A stretch of DNA of 56,567 nt, from positions 1 to 56,567 of the forward strand of contig NZ_JASDCU010000020.1 of NCBI RefSeq assembly GCF_030407765.1. The letters are read 5' to 3'. Numbering within the stretch: position 1 is the stretch's first letter; each line of letters opens with the position of its first letter. Shown here one piece after another: positions 45,515 to 53,256 of the stretch. The notes beneath the pieces are model-generated. The model was not told where the DNA came from, did not search any database, and saw nothing but the letters and a program-made list of their open reading frames with translations. The translations under genes and the position numbers were made by a program. This DNA comes from Microbacterium sp. APC 3901 (GTDB lineage: Bacteria; Actinomycetota; Actinomycetes; Actinomycetales; Microbacteriaceae).

Positions 45515-45870
45515 GTAGCCGTGTGTCGGCGACTAGCGATGAGGGCACCGATAGCGTAGACATGCGGATAGCCAGGCTTCCGATGGCGAAGCCAACGCAA
45601 TGCTGCGCAAACTAATGGTCGTGGCGCATGGGCCGAGGGTGTTATCGAGCTCTTGAACTAGTTCTTCCGCTGGTCGCCAACCCACTGCACGAGAGTGACC
45701 AGGCGCGGTCGACTCAGTGGGCGGCGATCGCGGTGGTCATCTCGTGCTCACATCGATGGACTTTCCCTGGTTTGCGAGCAGAGCTTCGGGACGTGGCTGT
45801 TCGGTGCCGAACGACAATAGGAAGCGATAAGTACCTGGAACTGATGGCTTCCTGTCGGAAGCCTTGATGT
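45515..45870. other. Gene-free stretch between HEPN and XRE genes
   Basis: These 356 nt contain only weak frames of unlikely composition. The one notable element is the tandem repeat at 45821-45850. The stretch probably holds the promoter of the XRE controller gene. Confidence 0.5.
45821..45850. promoter_or_regulatory. Tandem operator-like repeat, copy B
   Basis: GGAAGCGATAAGT and GGAACTGATGGC lie 17 nt apart in direct order, ending 20 nt before the GTG of the XRE gene. It matches the copy at 38811-38840 in 25 of 30 bases. It may be the binding site of the controller protein or of a shared island regulator. Confidence 0.55.
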
Positions 45871-46089
45871 GTGGCGAATTCCCTCAAGTCAATCCTCGGT
45901 GCGCGGGTGCGCGAGATACGTCGCGCCCGCGGGTTGACACAGGAGGCGCTGGCCGAGCAGCTTGGGGTGACACCCCGCTACCTCGCCGGCGTCGAGCGCG
46001 GCGAGCGGAACTTGACGCTGGACTCGGTGGATGCGCTTGCGGAGCAGCTGGGCGTGGATGCTCGGTCGCTGCTGGGGATTTGCAAGTAG
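45871..46089 (+). CDS. XRE-type controller (C) protein
   Basis: A 72-aa protein consisting of one helix-turn-helix of the XRE/Cro type (VREIRRARGLTQEALAEQLG, then VTPRYLAGVERGERNL). Single-domain XRE proteins directly before a type II restriction gene usually act as controller proteins that delay nuclease expression until methylation is complete. It starts with GTG; NaeI-like nuclease and methylase genes follow on the same strand. Confidence 0.85.
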   Translation: MANSLKSILGARVREIRRARGLTQEALAEQLGVTPRYLAGVERGERNLTLDSVDALAEQLGVDARSLLGICK

Positions 46090-46214
46090 GTCTGGGATGG
46101 GGTATTGGTAAGCAGTCGCTTCGCCGCACTCCGTAATTGTTTCAGGCGAAGCATTGCGTCCATTCATTCCCAGACCGGTGGTCTCGGGCCTCGAGTCAAG
46201 GAAATTTGGGATAT

Positions 46215-47156
46215 ATGAGTCAACTACTTGAGATTTTCAGTAGCAAACCGGATCCTGCACTTGAGGACGTGGCGGCCGAGATTAAACGTCTTGATCCTGA
46301 TGGGACCATGTGGGGCAGAGTCATCCGGCAGACGTACGACATGCTTTACAACGGTCAGCAGACTGGTCGGTATCGCTGGGACCAGCTCATGAAGACCGAG
46401 AAGACACACTTCGGCACCTTGTTCGAGATCAACGCCCAGCGCGAGTTCGAGTTCGAGGGTGGAGACGAGACGGATTATCGAATCGCCGGCCACCAAGTAG
46501 ACGCGAAGTGGAGCCAAAAGCTCGGCGGCTGGATGCTGCCTCCAGAGGTCTTCGATGAGCTTGCCCTTGTGGCGACTGGAAACGACGAGCGCTCAGTCTG
46601 GTCGCTCGGTCTTATACGAGTGACCTCAGATGCCAGGCGCGAGTCAGAGAACAGAGACAAGAAGAGCTCCCTCAACGAGTTCGGTCGTTCATCCATCCAC
46701 TGGTTGTGGCGGGATGCCGAGCTACCTCCGAACATCTTGCTCCAACTCGCCCCGCCGATCGTTGACCACATCTTTGACAGCCCTTACGGCACGGAGAAGA
46801 CTGCACGACTCTTCCGCGCGGCAGAAGGGATGATCGTCCACCGCAACAGCGTGGCCACAGTCAGCAAGCAGCTCGATGCCCAACGCCGAGTGCGCGGTGG
46901 AAGCGGGGGTGCACGGACGATGCTTGCCCCAGAGGGGTACGTAATTCTGTCCGGGGTCTACCACAATGACATCGCTAGGGAACTTGGCGTCCCCGTGCCG
47001 CAGCGTGACGAGTACGTTTCGGTCAAGGTGGTGCCGGCTGATGGCGAGGCTGGGGCTGTCATCGGCGACCGGCGCTGGCGACGTGCTCTTCCCGAAGACT
47101 TGATCGCGACGCCAGCCCCAGTCGTCAAGGACAAGAAGGGCAGGGCTACTGAGTAG
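46215..47156 (+). CDS. NaeI-like type IIE restriction endonuclease
   Basis: A 313-aa protein close in length (NaeI 317 aa) and pattern to NaeI, which cuts GCCGGC and needs a second bound site as effector. Catalytic residues of NaeI (E70, D86, D95, K97) match E71, D87, D96 and K98, in GTLFEINAQREF and ETDYRIAGHQVDAKW. The TGRYRWDQLMKTEKTH segment and the later RVRGGSGGARTMLAPEGYVI in the CAP-like effector domain also match. The leucine corresponding to NaeI L43 is kept (DMLYNGQ). An AAGGA lies 12 nt before the chosen ATG; a longer frame starts at 46137. GCCGGC specificity is inferred from this similarity. Confidence 0.92.
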   Translation: MSQLLEIFSSKPDPALEDVAAEIKRLDPDGTMWGRVIRQTYDMLYNGQQTGRYRWDQLMKTEKTHFGTLFEINAQREFEFEGGDETDYRIAGHQVDAKWSQKLGGWMLPPEVFDELALVATGNDERSVWSLGLIRVTSDARRESENRDKKSSLNEFGRSSIHWLWRDAELPPNILLQLAPPIVDHIFDSPYGTEKTARLFRAAEGMIVHRNSVATVSKQLDAQRRVRGGSGGARTMLAPEGYVILSGVYHNDIARELGVPVPQRDEYVSVKVVPADGEAGAVIGDRRWRRALPEDLIATPAPVVKDKKGRATE

Positions 47157-47160
47157 TTCG

Positions 47161-47183
47161 TGCGCGATCCTGATGATCGCGCA
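47161..47183. other. Perfect inverted repeat between nuclease and methylase genes
   Basis: TGCGCGATC, CTGAT, GATCGCGCA is a 9-bp perfect stem, 4 nt after the nuclease stop. It may be a weak terminator or a regulator site; no T-run follows. Confidence 0.4.
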
Positions 47184-47306
47184 GGACCGGCGTGCGGCGG
47201 AGAACCGTGGGTGTGTGCACTTCCTGGTGGTGTTCGCCGCTCTTGGCAGCGCGTTGAGGTCCTTCATGCCTCACTTGTCTGCGGCCCCTGCGAGAATGGG
47301 GTCAAC

Positions 47307-48620
47307 ATGGATGAGAACTTGAACCCTTCCGCGCTGACCATGGTCGAGATCTGTGCCGGCGCAGGTGGCCAGAGCCTTGGGCTGCACCGCGCCGGCTTCC
47401 GGCACACCCTGGCGGTCGAGCTCGACCTCGATGCAGCAGCCACTCTGAAGCGCAACCTCACCCGGCTCGCGACAGCGGAAAACCAGCCGGAGCCGGTAGT
47501 AGTCGTGGGCGACGTTGCGGACGAGGCGGTCTGGAGGCCCGCGGACCACCAAGGCGTTTCACTTCTGGCCGGTGGCGTCCCGTGCCCGCCGTTCTCGATA
47601 GCTGGCAAGCAGCTGGGGTCCTCTGATGAGCGCGACTTGTTCGCTTGGGCAGTTGAGGCCGCGGGCAAGATGAGGCCCGACGCAGTGCTGCTCGAGAACG
47701 TTCGAGGTCTGTCCATGCCTCGATTCGCTGGCTACAGGCAGGCAGTCCTCGACCGGTTCGCAGAACTTGGGTACCGGGCAGACTGGCGGCTGCTGGAAGC
47801 CAAGGACTTCGGCGTTCCCCAGCTCAGGCCTCGCTTCATTCTTGTAGCCCTGCGCGAGGAGTTTGCTCCGTACTTCAGGTGGCCCGAACCGAGCCCTGTT
47901 GTGGAGACTGTGGGGGACGCACTAGAGACGCTCATGGCCGCGAATGGCTGGGCTGGAGCAGCTGGATGGGCGAAGCGCGCGAACCGCGTTGCCCCCACGG
48001 TGGTCGGCGGCTCCAAGAAGCACGGGGGGCCGGATCTTGGACCTACGCGCGCGAAGCGCGAGTGGGCGAAGCTCGGTGTCGACGGCCTTGGTGTCGCTAA
48101 TGACGCGCCGAGCGCAGAGACACCGTGCGAATTCGTTCCGAAACTGACGAACGAGATGGTGGCCCGAATCCAAGGCTGGGGGAAGCCGGGCTACGAGTGG
48201 GACTTTGGCACCAGCAAGGGCCGGAAGACTGCAATTTACCGCCAGATTGGAAATGCATTCCCGCCGCCCGTGGCCCACGCCATTGGGGAGTCGATCGCGG
48301 CCGCACTCCGCAAGGAGGGGGAGCCAGCTAGCGACCATGGCATGGGTGGCCGTTTTCATGACGAGGTGTATCGAGCCATGCGGGAGCATGGGGACTTTGT
48401 CTCCGTCGCTGGACTGCGTAAGGCGCTTGGCGGTGCACTGCCTGATCTTGAGATCGAGCGAAGGATTGACTTCATCGGACGCGACTTCGAGATCGAAATC
48501 AAGACCCGCGGGGGCAGGCCTTCGTATCGCCTGGGTGACTGGCGCGCCTTCCGCGGGCAAGACGACCACCATCGCCATGCCGCTTACGCCGAAGACAAGC
48601 GCAGGGCTCGGATCAGCTAG
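47307..48620 (+). CDS. C5-cytosine DNA methyltransferase, partner of NaeI-like enzyme
   Basis: A 437-aa m5C methyltransferase that protects host sites. Motif I is VEICAGAGGQSLGL, motif IV VPCPPFS with the catalytic C93, motif VI ENVRG (130-134), motif VIII QLRPRFI, and motif X YRQIGNAFPPPVA near 315. About 100 residues follow motif X (FHDEVYRAMREHGDFV and a DFEIEIKTRGG segment), longer than usual and unassigned. The start at 47307 is chosen because the longer frame covers the inverted repeat and has no family sequence. It overlaps the HNH gene by 4 nt, tail to tail. Confidence 0.94.
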   Translation: MDENLNPSALTMVEICAGAGGQSLGLHRAGFRHTLAVELDLDAAATLKRNLTRLATAENQPEPVVVVGDVADEAVWRPADHQGVSLLAGGVPCPPFSIAGKQLGSSDERDLFAWAVEAAGKMRPDAVLLENVRGLSMPRFAGYRQAVLDRFAELGYRADWRLLEAKDFGVPQLRPRFILVALREEFAPYFRWPEPSPVVETVGDALETLMAANGWAGAAGWAKRANRVAPTVVGGSKKHGGPDLGPTRAKREWAKLGVDGLGVANDAPSAETPCEFVPKLTNEMVARIQGWGKPGYEWDFGTSKGRKTAIYRQIGNAFPPPVAHAIGESIAAALRKEGEPASDHGMGGRFHDEVYRAMREHGDFVSVAGLRKALGGALPDLEIERRIDFIGRDFEIEIKTRGGRPSYRLGDWRAFRGQDDHHRHAAYAEDKRRARIS

Positions 48621-49378
48621 GTCCTGCTGCGGTCGGCCACCATCGTCGTGAGTTCCTCGACAGTGAGCCACGGCGTCGCACGATGGATCATCCGGTGACA
48701 GTTCGAGCAGAGCAATGCCAGATCGTCCAGCAAAGTCTCCGTCGGTCCTGAGACGTGCAGCGGTACGCGGTGGTGGACCTCTATGTACCCGAGGCCGCGC
48801 TGGCCGTAGGTGGCTTCGAAGTCAAAGCCACATGCTTCGCATGCAATAGCCTCACCGGCCGCTGCGACCGAGCGGATCTTCGCGTCCCGGATGCTGCTGT
48901 CTCGCTCACGGGCGAGATGGACTCTTTCAAGAACTCGACCCTCGGCCACAGGCACGCCAAGGTCGGGATCAACGATGCTGCTCGGGGACGCGACCTTGCG
49001 TCTGGTGGTCTGGCCGCGGACTGTCGCCGCCTGAGCGGCTAACCTCCCAGTATCATTCTCGAACTCGCGCACTACTTCGCGGGTTAACTTTCCACCCTTG
49101 GTCGGCTTGCCCTTGTACGACGAATGCGCGGTCATGATGTCGCCGGTCTTGCGGGAGACGCTTCCTGGGCTCCGGAAGTCAGCTGTGCGCGATGATTCAG
49201 GGTGAATGGGGAGTTCACGCAGCTGCGTGGAGAGCTCCGCCACCTCTGCGTCCTCTGTCCGAAGCTCCCGCCAGTCATTGGCAGCTACGACATCGGTGAC
49301 CAGGATGATCTCTTCACGGGACCATGCTGGACTACGTCGTTTAGCAGGCGGGCCATCAGTCACACGATCACTCTCCAC
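48617..49378 (-). CDS. HNH endonuclease with ScoMcrA-like N-terminus
   Basis: A 253-aa protein. The C-terminal HNH nuclease has zinc cysteines CEACGFDF and CSNCH, and the active His-His in YIEVHHRVPLH with the final MIHR. The N-terminal 110 residues (WSREEIILVTDVVAANDW, ELSTQLRELPIHP, DFRSPGSVSRKTGDI) look like the winged head found at the start of many HNH restriction and McrA-type enzymes. No SRA domain is recognised. GTG start, overlapping the upstream gene by 11 nt. It may restrict modified or unmodified DNA, or nick NaeI-related sites; the target is unknown. Confidence 0.88.
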   Translation of the reverse strand: MESDRVTDGPPAKRRSPAWSREEIILVTDVVAANDWRELRTEDAEVAELSTQLRELPIHPESSRTADFRSPGSVSRKTGDIMTAHSSYKGKPTKGGKLTREVVREFENDTGRLAAQAATVRGQTTRRKVASPSSIVDPDLGVPVAEGRVLERVHLARERDSSIRDAKIRSVAAAGEAIACEACGFDFEATYGQRGLGYIEVHHRVPLHVSGPTETLLDDLALLCSNCHRMIHRATPWLTVEELTTMVADRSRT

Positions 49379-49634
49379 TGCTTGGTCCTCGGTCAGCCGA
49401 TGGGATCAGCTCGTCTGAATCGCAGAGCAGCCACTCATCATCAGAGAACCGGGCCTCGACAACCTCTCCGTGTATCTGACGGATCTCGAACACCTCATCG
49501 CCCGCGCGCTCGAGTGCGCGGGCATCCCGGGTCCTGACCGGCGCAAAGACTGCGATCGAGGTTTCTGGGTCAGGTTCACTCGAACTACGGACCAGCGATA
49601 GATGGCCTCGACGCCTCTCTCTGCCGCTCGTCAT
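49368..49634 (-). CDS. Hypothetical protein (88 aa) upstream of HNH gene
   Basis: The frame is open for 124 codons, but the ATG of TSGRERRRGHLSLVRS is preferred since GGAAGG lies about 7 nt upstream; another ATG is two codons earlier. The protein has a basic start and an acidic C-terminus (RFSDDEWLLCDSDELIPSAD). No family recognised. It overlaps HNH by 11 nt and so is probably coupled to it. Confidence 0.55.
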   Translation of the reverse strand: MTSGRERRRGHLSLVRSSSEPDPETSIAVFAPVRTRDARALERAGDEVFEIRQIHGEVVEARFSDDEWLLCDSDELIPSADRGPSSGE

Positions 49635-49720
49635 GTCCATGCCTTCCGGGCTGATGTTCGCCTGATCATACCGCCACCTGGCTCGTTGAACTCGTCGTCC
49701 GCCGTAGTCGGAATCCGTGC

Positions 49721-50959
49721 TTACGAGTAGACACGGCAGCACATCACAATGTCTCGATACTTATCGTTTAGAACGAACGGTTTCCGGTCTTGAAGCTTGA
49801 GTTCATCAAGCACCTTCTTGTGTGGGTGGTGGGAGGTGTTATCCGCTGCGTGAACGGTAACCACTGTGGCGTTAGCGAACGATTTCCATAGGTAGCTGTC
49901 TGAATTATTCTCAGAGCCATGGTGTGGTGCCGCGATGACTGTCACTCGCTTGCAGCGTTGCTTTCCGAGTCCTCGTTCTAGAGCACGGACGTTGCCGCTT
50001 CCCTTGAGTCGAGCGTCCCCGGTAGAAAGCCACCCTCCAAACTTTTTAGAATTGCGTCCCCACCACTCGGCCGCATTCAAAGGAAGCTCTTCCCAGCCGA
50101 TCCTTCGGTGTCGGAACTTGATGAAACAACTTACGTTGCGGCCGCGTGAGGGGGCGCTGTAGAGAACAATTGAAGACGCGTTACTACCGTCTGCGCCCAA
50201 AACTCTAACGGCTATCTCGCGAAGCTTCTTTCTGTGATTTTCGATCAATTCCTTAACCGTGTCGACATTCAGAGTCATTTGTTTTTCAAGTTCGGATTGA
50301 ACCTGTCGCCAAAACTCTCTGGCAGTGGCTGGCACGCCTGGCTGAGCGTACGCAATAACCTCCCATAATGGTTCGACGATGCCTGACGGATAAGGACCCG
50401 TGGGCACTCCCTCGCTCCCCGGCGTGTTCGGCGAGAGGTGGCCTTCATCGGGAAAGCCGACCTCTTCGCTAGGGAATAGGAACTCAACTTCGGCTCCAGG
50501 GAAAAGCCTCGTCAGTGTGCCTTCGGGATTCAGCACTAAGTTGACATATAAGGCTGAGTACCTAGAATCCTGAGAGGCGAGGATAGCAAACTGCTGCTCG
50601 ATCGTGAGGAACGGTACCACTATCTTGACGATCTGTATGTTGGAATTGAGCTCACTCGAGAGCTTCTTTAGCCCGTTGACATGGTCAAAGTCGAAGTGCG
50701 ATAAGTACAGCGTGTCGACCTGGTATGCACCGGCATCCTTCAGTGATTGAACGTAAGATTCGATTCGAGGATTGAGAGATTTCACCAGGGCTTTACTGCC
50801 GCAATCGTATATGTAACGGTAGGATCTCGCGTCCACGAGGTTCTGACGAATTTCCACCGTGTGAAAGCCGCCGTGTCCGACGCCCCATTGGGTCATCTCG
50901 GCTTCAAGCAAATGTTGATTCAACGTCGATGTAGAAAGTCCAGCGTTTCGGAGGCTCAT
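49721..50959 (-). CDS. Metallo-beta-lactamase-fold hydrolase, ComEC-nuclease-like
   Basis: A 412-aa MBL-fold protein. Metal ligands include H88, D90, D92 and H93 in LYLSHFDFDHVNGL, the STGDARL segment, and APHHGSENN near the C-terminus. This HxDxDH pattern is shared with the C-terminal nuclease domain of ComEC (LTHFDLDHVGG, AHHGSGD). There are no transmembrane helices. The ATG at 50959 overlaps the stop of a 23-aa ORF (ATGA); the ATG at 50896 (TQWGVGHGGFHTVEIR) is an alternative start. Low GC compared with the host genes. MBL proteins of this kind occur in defence islands, presumably as nucleases. Confidence 0.88.
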   Translation of the reverse strand: MSLRNAGLSTSTLNQHLLEAEMTQWGVGHGGFHTVEIRQNLVDARSYRYIYDCGSKALVKSLNPRIESYVQSLKDAGAYQVDTLYLSHFDFDHVNGLKKLSSELNSNIQIVKIVVPFLTIEQQFAILASQDSRYSALYVNLVLNPEGTLTRLFPGAEVEFLFPSEEVGFPDEGHLSPNTPGSEGVPTGPYPSGIVEPLWEVIAYAQPGVPATAREFWRQVQSELEKQMTLNVDTVKELIENHRKKLREIAVRVLGADGSNASSIVLYSAPSRGRNVSCFIKFRHRRIGWEELPLNAAEWWGRNSKKFGGWLSTGDARLKGSGNVRALERGLGKQRCKRVTVIAAPHHGSENNSDSYLWKSFANATVVTVHAADNTSHHPHKKVLDELKLQDRKPFVLNDKYRDIVMCCRVYS

Positions 50960-51027
50960 CGGATGACCCGCTTGCGCCCGCCCGCGACTCGAGTGCCGGC
51001 ACGCCCATCCCGCTCGTTGTTGTCCAT
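50956..51027 (-). CDS. 23-aa ORF overlapping the MBL gene start
   Basis: ATG at 51027 opens a short basic frame (DNNERDGRAGTRVAGGRKRV) whose TGA overlaps the MBL ATG as ATGA. It may be a translated leader coupled to the MBL gene, or a chance frame. No Shine-Dalgarno is clear (AGGAGATAG lies on the opposite strand only). The remaining 200 nt up to 51253 hold no gene. Confidence 0.3.
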   Translation of the reverse strand: MDNNERDGRAGTRVAGGRKRVIR

Positions 51028-51253
51028 GCGACGACTATAGGAGATAGGCGCTCCGTGGGCGGGCTTGGTACGTCGACTCAACCGTACCGCGGCGTGGTCA
51101 CGACGCGCAGTAATGGCTCCGTCTGGCATAGCTTCAATAATGCCGTGGCCAGCTACCCATCTGGCCAGAACCGTAGCGCTCGGGGCTCTCTACCGAGAAG
51201 CGGCCCAAACTACCGTTGATTCCGCAGTCGCTACAGCCTAGCAACCGCCTTGA

Positions 51254-52885
51254 TCAAAGCTCCTGTGACGGCGGACTGATCGTCGCCACGTGTGCTTGAA
51301 CGCCAAGGTAACGGAGCGCGTCGAACTGCTTCACGAGGTTCACCTTGGTGAACGTGAACAGGGTGTCTGCGGTGATGGGGCGAGCACTGCCGATCGCCAG
51401 GATCACTTCCTTCAGCTCAGCGTCCTGAATTATCCCGTCGCTCTCTTCCGAGATCCTCTTCTTCCACGCAGTGCGGGCGTTCTCGTCGCGCGCCAGTGCA
51501 TCAGTCGAGACGAGGCCCTGTGCTAGAAGATGACTGAGATCGGCAGACTGGCGACCTCGCTTCACATGGATCAAGGTGCCTGGCGCGACGAACACGTCGC
51601 ATGGTTCGATCCCGCCTCGCGAATGAAGAGGCGTCGTAATGAGCTTCCGATCGAGGCAGTAGCCAGACAAGGCTTTAGCGGCGTGCTTGTTGTAAGCGTC
51701 TTCGTACTCGTCGCCCCATGGTGGCAGTGTCAACGATGCCGGCTCAGCCAAGATGTCACGGACACGCTCGTCTATTCGGGCGAGGTACCTGTCGTCCATC
51801 CGGTACCAGTTGCCGTCGTGCAAGCAGAATCGCTGGCCCTCTTCCTCCACTTCGAAGGCCAGCTACCGGCGCAACGGCACCGAAGCCGACACGAGCGTGT
51901 GCCCTTGCGGATCCGCTTCGCTGTGAAGCTCGATTTTCACAGCCTTCAGGCGGTCAAGAACCGCTTCGCGCGGCACGTCCGCGAGCCACTCAATGACATC
52001 ACTGATGTCGGGCGCTTGCTCGAAGATCCGGCGTTTCCGATCGCCCAAGCCGTTGACCTTAACGCTCATCACCGGTCCATAAGCATCAAGGCGCTCATGG
52101 GGCCATGACACACCCAGTCGGTTGGTCGAGGCCGAGTGGAGTGCATCGACGAGCTTTTCATCAAGCGCAGGCACGCGGCTGTCTTTTGACTTGAGCGCGA
52201 CGAGCTGCTCAAGACTCTCCAACCCTGGGAGAACGGACTGGCGGGACAACTCATCGAGGACTTCGAGGTCTGCGAGCAGATGCTCTACTGACTTCGCAAG
52301 AGGGGCCTTGAGGGAGTCGGCCGCGCTCAGTTGGATCACTTTGTCGCCGACGCTGAGGTCGCTGATCCTTGCCTTCGCTTCGATCCTGCTCACGACCTCT
52401 CCGTAGCCATCAACTCCCAGATCCCGAATCGTGCTGCCGTTGGGCATGGAGCTGCGATCGACGCGGGCACGGTGGTCCAAGATCGTCTTCGTCAGAGACT
52501 TCACTTCGGAGGGGAGTGCAGACCGCGCGACGATTCCGGAGCCGAAACCGAAGTCGATCTGCTCCGAGTCCAGGAAGTGGAACCCGGTGCCCCAAGTGAA
52601 CGCCCAGATCACATCGCCGGCGTCTTGGATGAGGAGGGCAGCCCCGGGGGAGCGGTTCGTGAGCCGCACCGTCTGCCCAGTAAGGAGCTTCAAATCTGAA
52701 GACCACTTGGCACTTGTCGTGATCGATCCTGAAACCAGCCGCGCTGGCCGACCCTCAAGCTCAAGATCCGCGACATCGAAGTTGTCGTCGGATTCTCGCC
52801 GAGACTCGGTCAACGCAGTCTCCAGCGTGCATCCATCGAGCATCCTGTAGAGCGTCGTGCGCTTCGTCGCAACATTCTGCACCAT
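51254..52885 (-). pseudogene. DUF6119/TIGR04141 family gene broken by an in-frame TAG
   Basis: Two frames, 52885-51866 and 51850-51254, are the two parts of one TIGR04141 (DUF6119) protein. The first part contains WAFTWGTGFHFLDSEQIDFGFG and DLGVDGYGEVVSRIEA; the second has GQRFCLHDGNWYRMD, GIEPCDVFV and GTLIHVKRGRQSADLSHLLA, the conserved end of the family. They are in the same frame, separated only by TAG at 51863-51865 (RR-stop-LAFEVEEEG). A Tyr codon (TAC/TAT) is the simplest ancestor. From the ATG at 52885 the repaired protein would be 543 aa, near the family norm. Function unknown; members are scattered and often near restriction genes. GTG at 51850 could allow restart. Confidence 0.85.
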
Positions 52886-53249
52886 ACCTATGGGTAGCAC
52901 GGGTGGTGTCGGCAAGGCCGACGGCGCGCTATTCGAGACCCTTACGTGACTCGTTGCCAAGGCGGCCAGTAGGAGGTCGCTCAGAGTGCGATTGGCCTGA
53001 GACCCATCAGTCGAGAAGCACCGGATACCCACCTCATAAACCAACTTTGGCATCCGGCAACTATTCATAAGGTACTCGGATAGATCACTGGATAAGTCGT
53101 CAGAAAGAACCGCGATAAGAGTTGGTAAGCTGATCACTCGACGGGTTGCCGAGCATGCGTGACGCTCCCGCACGCAGGCCTGGGCGCAACATTTAGCTCC
53201 TGACCAGCGCAAACGCAGGAGATCCACTACCCACCCCGAGAAATAACTT
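52886..53249. other. Non-coding right end of the island
   Basis: The frame of the DUF6119 gene is open back to 53227, but this part has no family sequence and is Cys/Ser-rich in an unlikely way, so I treat it as non-coding. It should hold the promoter of that gene and the right arm of the attachment site; no further signal was recognised. Confidence 0.5.
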
Positions 53250-53256
53250 TCTCCGG
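53250..53256. repeat. attR core, right direct repeat TCTCCGG
   Basis: Second copy of the 7-bp core at 37355-37361. comEC resumes in frame at GG|GGCGAAC, coding GAN. Confidence 0.8.

Larger units (their letters stand above)
37362..53256. mobile_element. 15.9-kb genomic island integrated in comEC
   Basis: The island interrupts comEC after its TAVSG codons and is bounded by the 7-bp repeat TCTCCGG. Joining 36640-37361 to 53257-54832 gives 2298 nt, exactly 766 codons including the stop, and rebuilds the ComEC motif TAVSGAN. Inside are a truncated large serine recombinase next to the left end, several nuclease and restriction genes, and segments with clearly lower GC (about 43500-45500 and 49700-50900). 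Short identical cores are usual for serine integrases. No tail, capsid, conjugation or replication genes are seen, so it is a cargo island instead of a complete prophage or ICE. Confidence 0.9.

Noticed and set aside
45628..45867. A 79-codon frame between HEPN and XRE genes
   Set aside because: It contains the tandem operator-like repeat and has no family resemblance or clear Shine-Dalgarno.
52886..53227. Longer N-terminus for the DUF6119 protein
   Set aside because: The added 114 residues are outside the family and unlike its start; the repaired length from 52885 fits the family.
37362..53256. Prophage or CRISPR interpretation of the island
   Set aside because: No structural, lysis or replication genes and no regularly spaced repeat-spacer array were seen.
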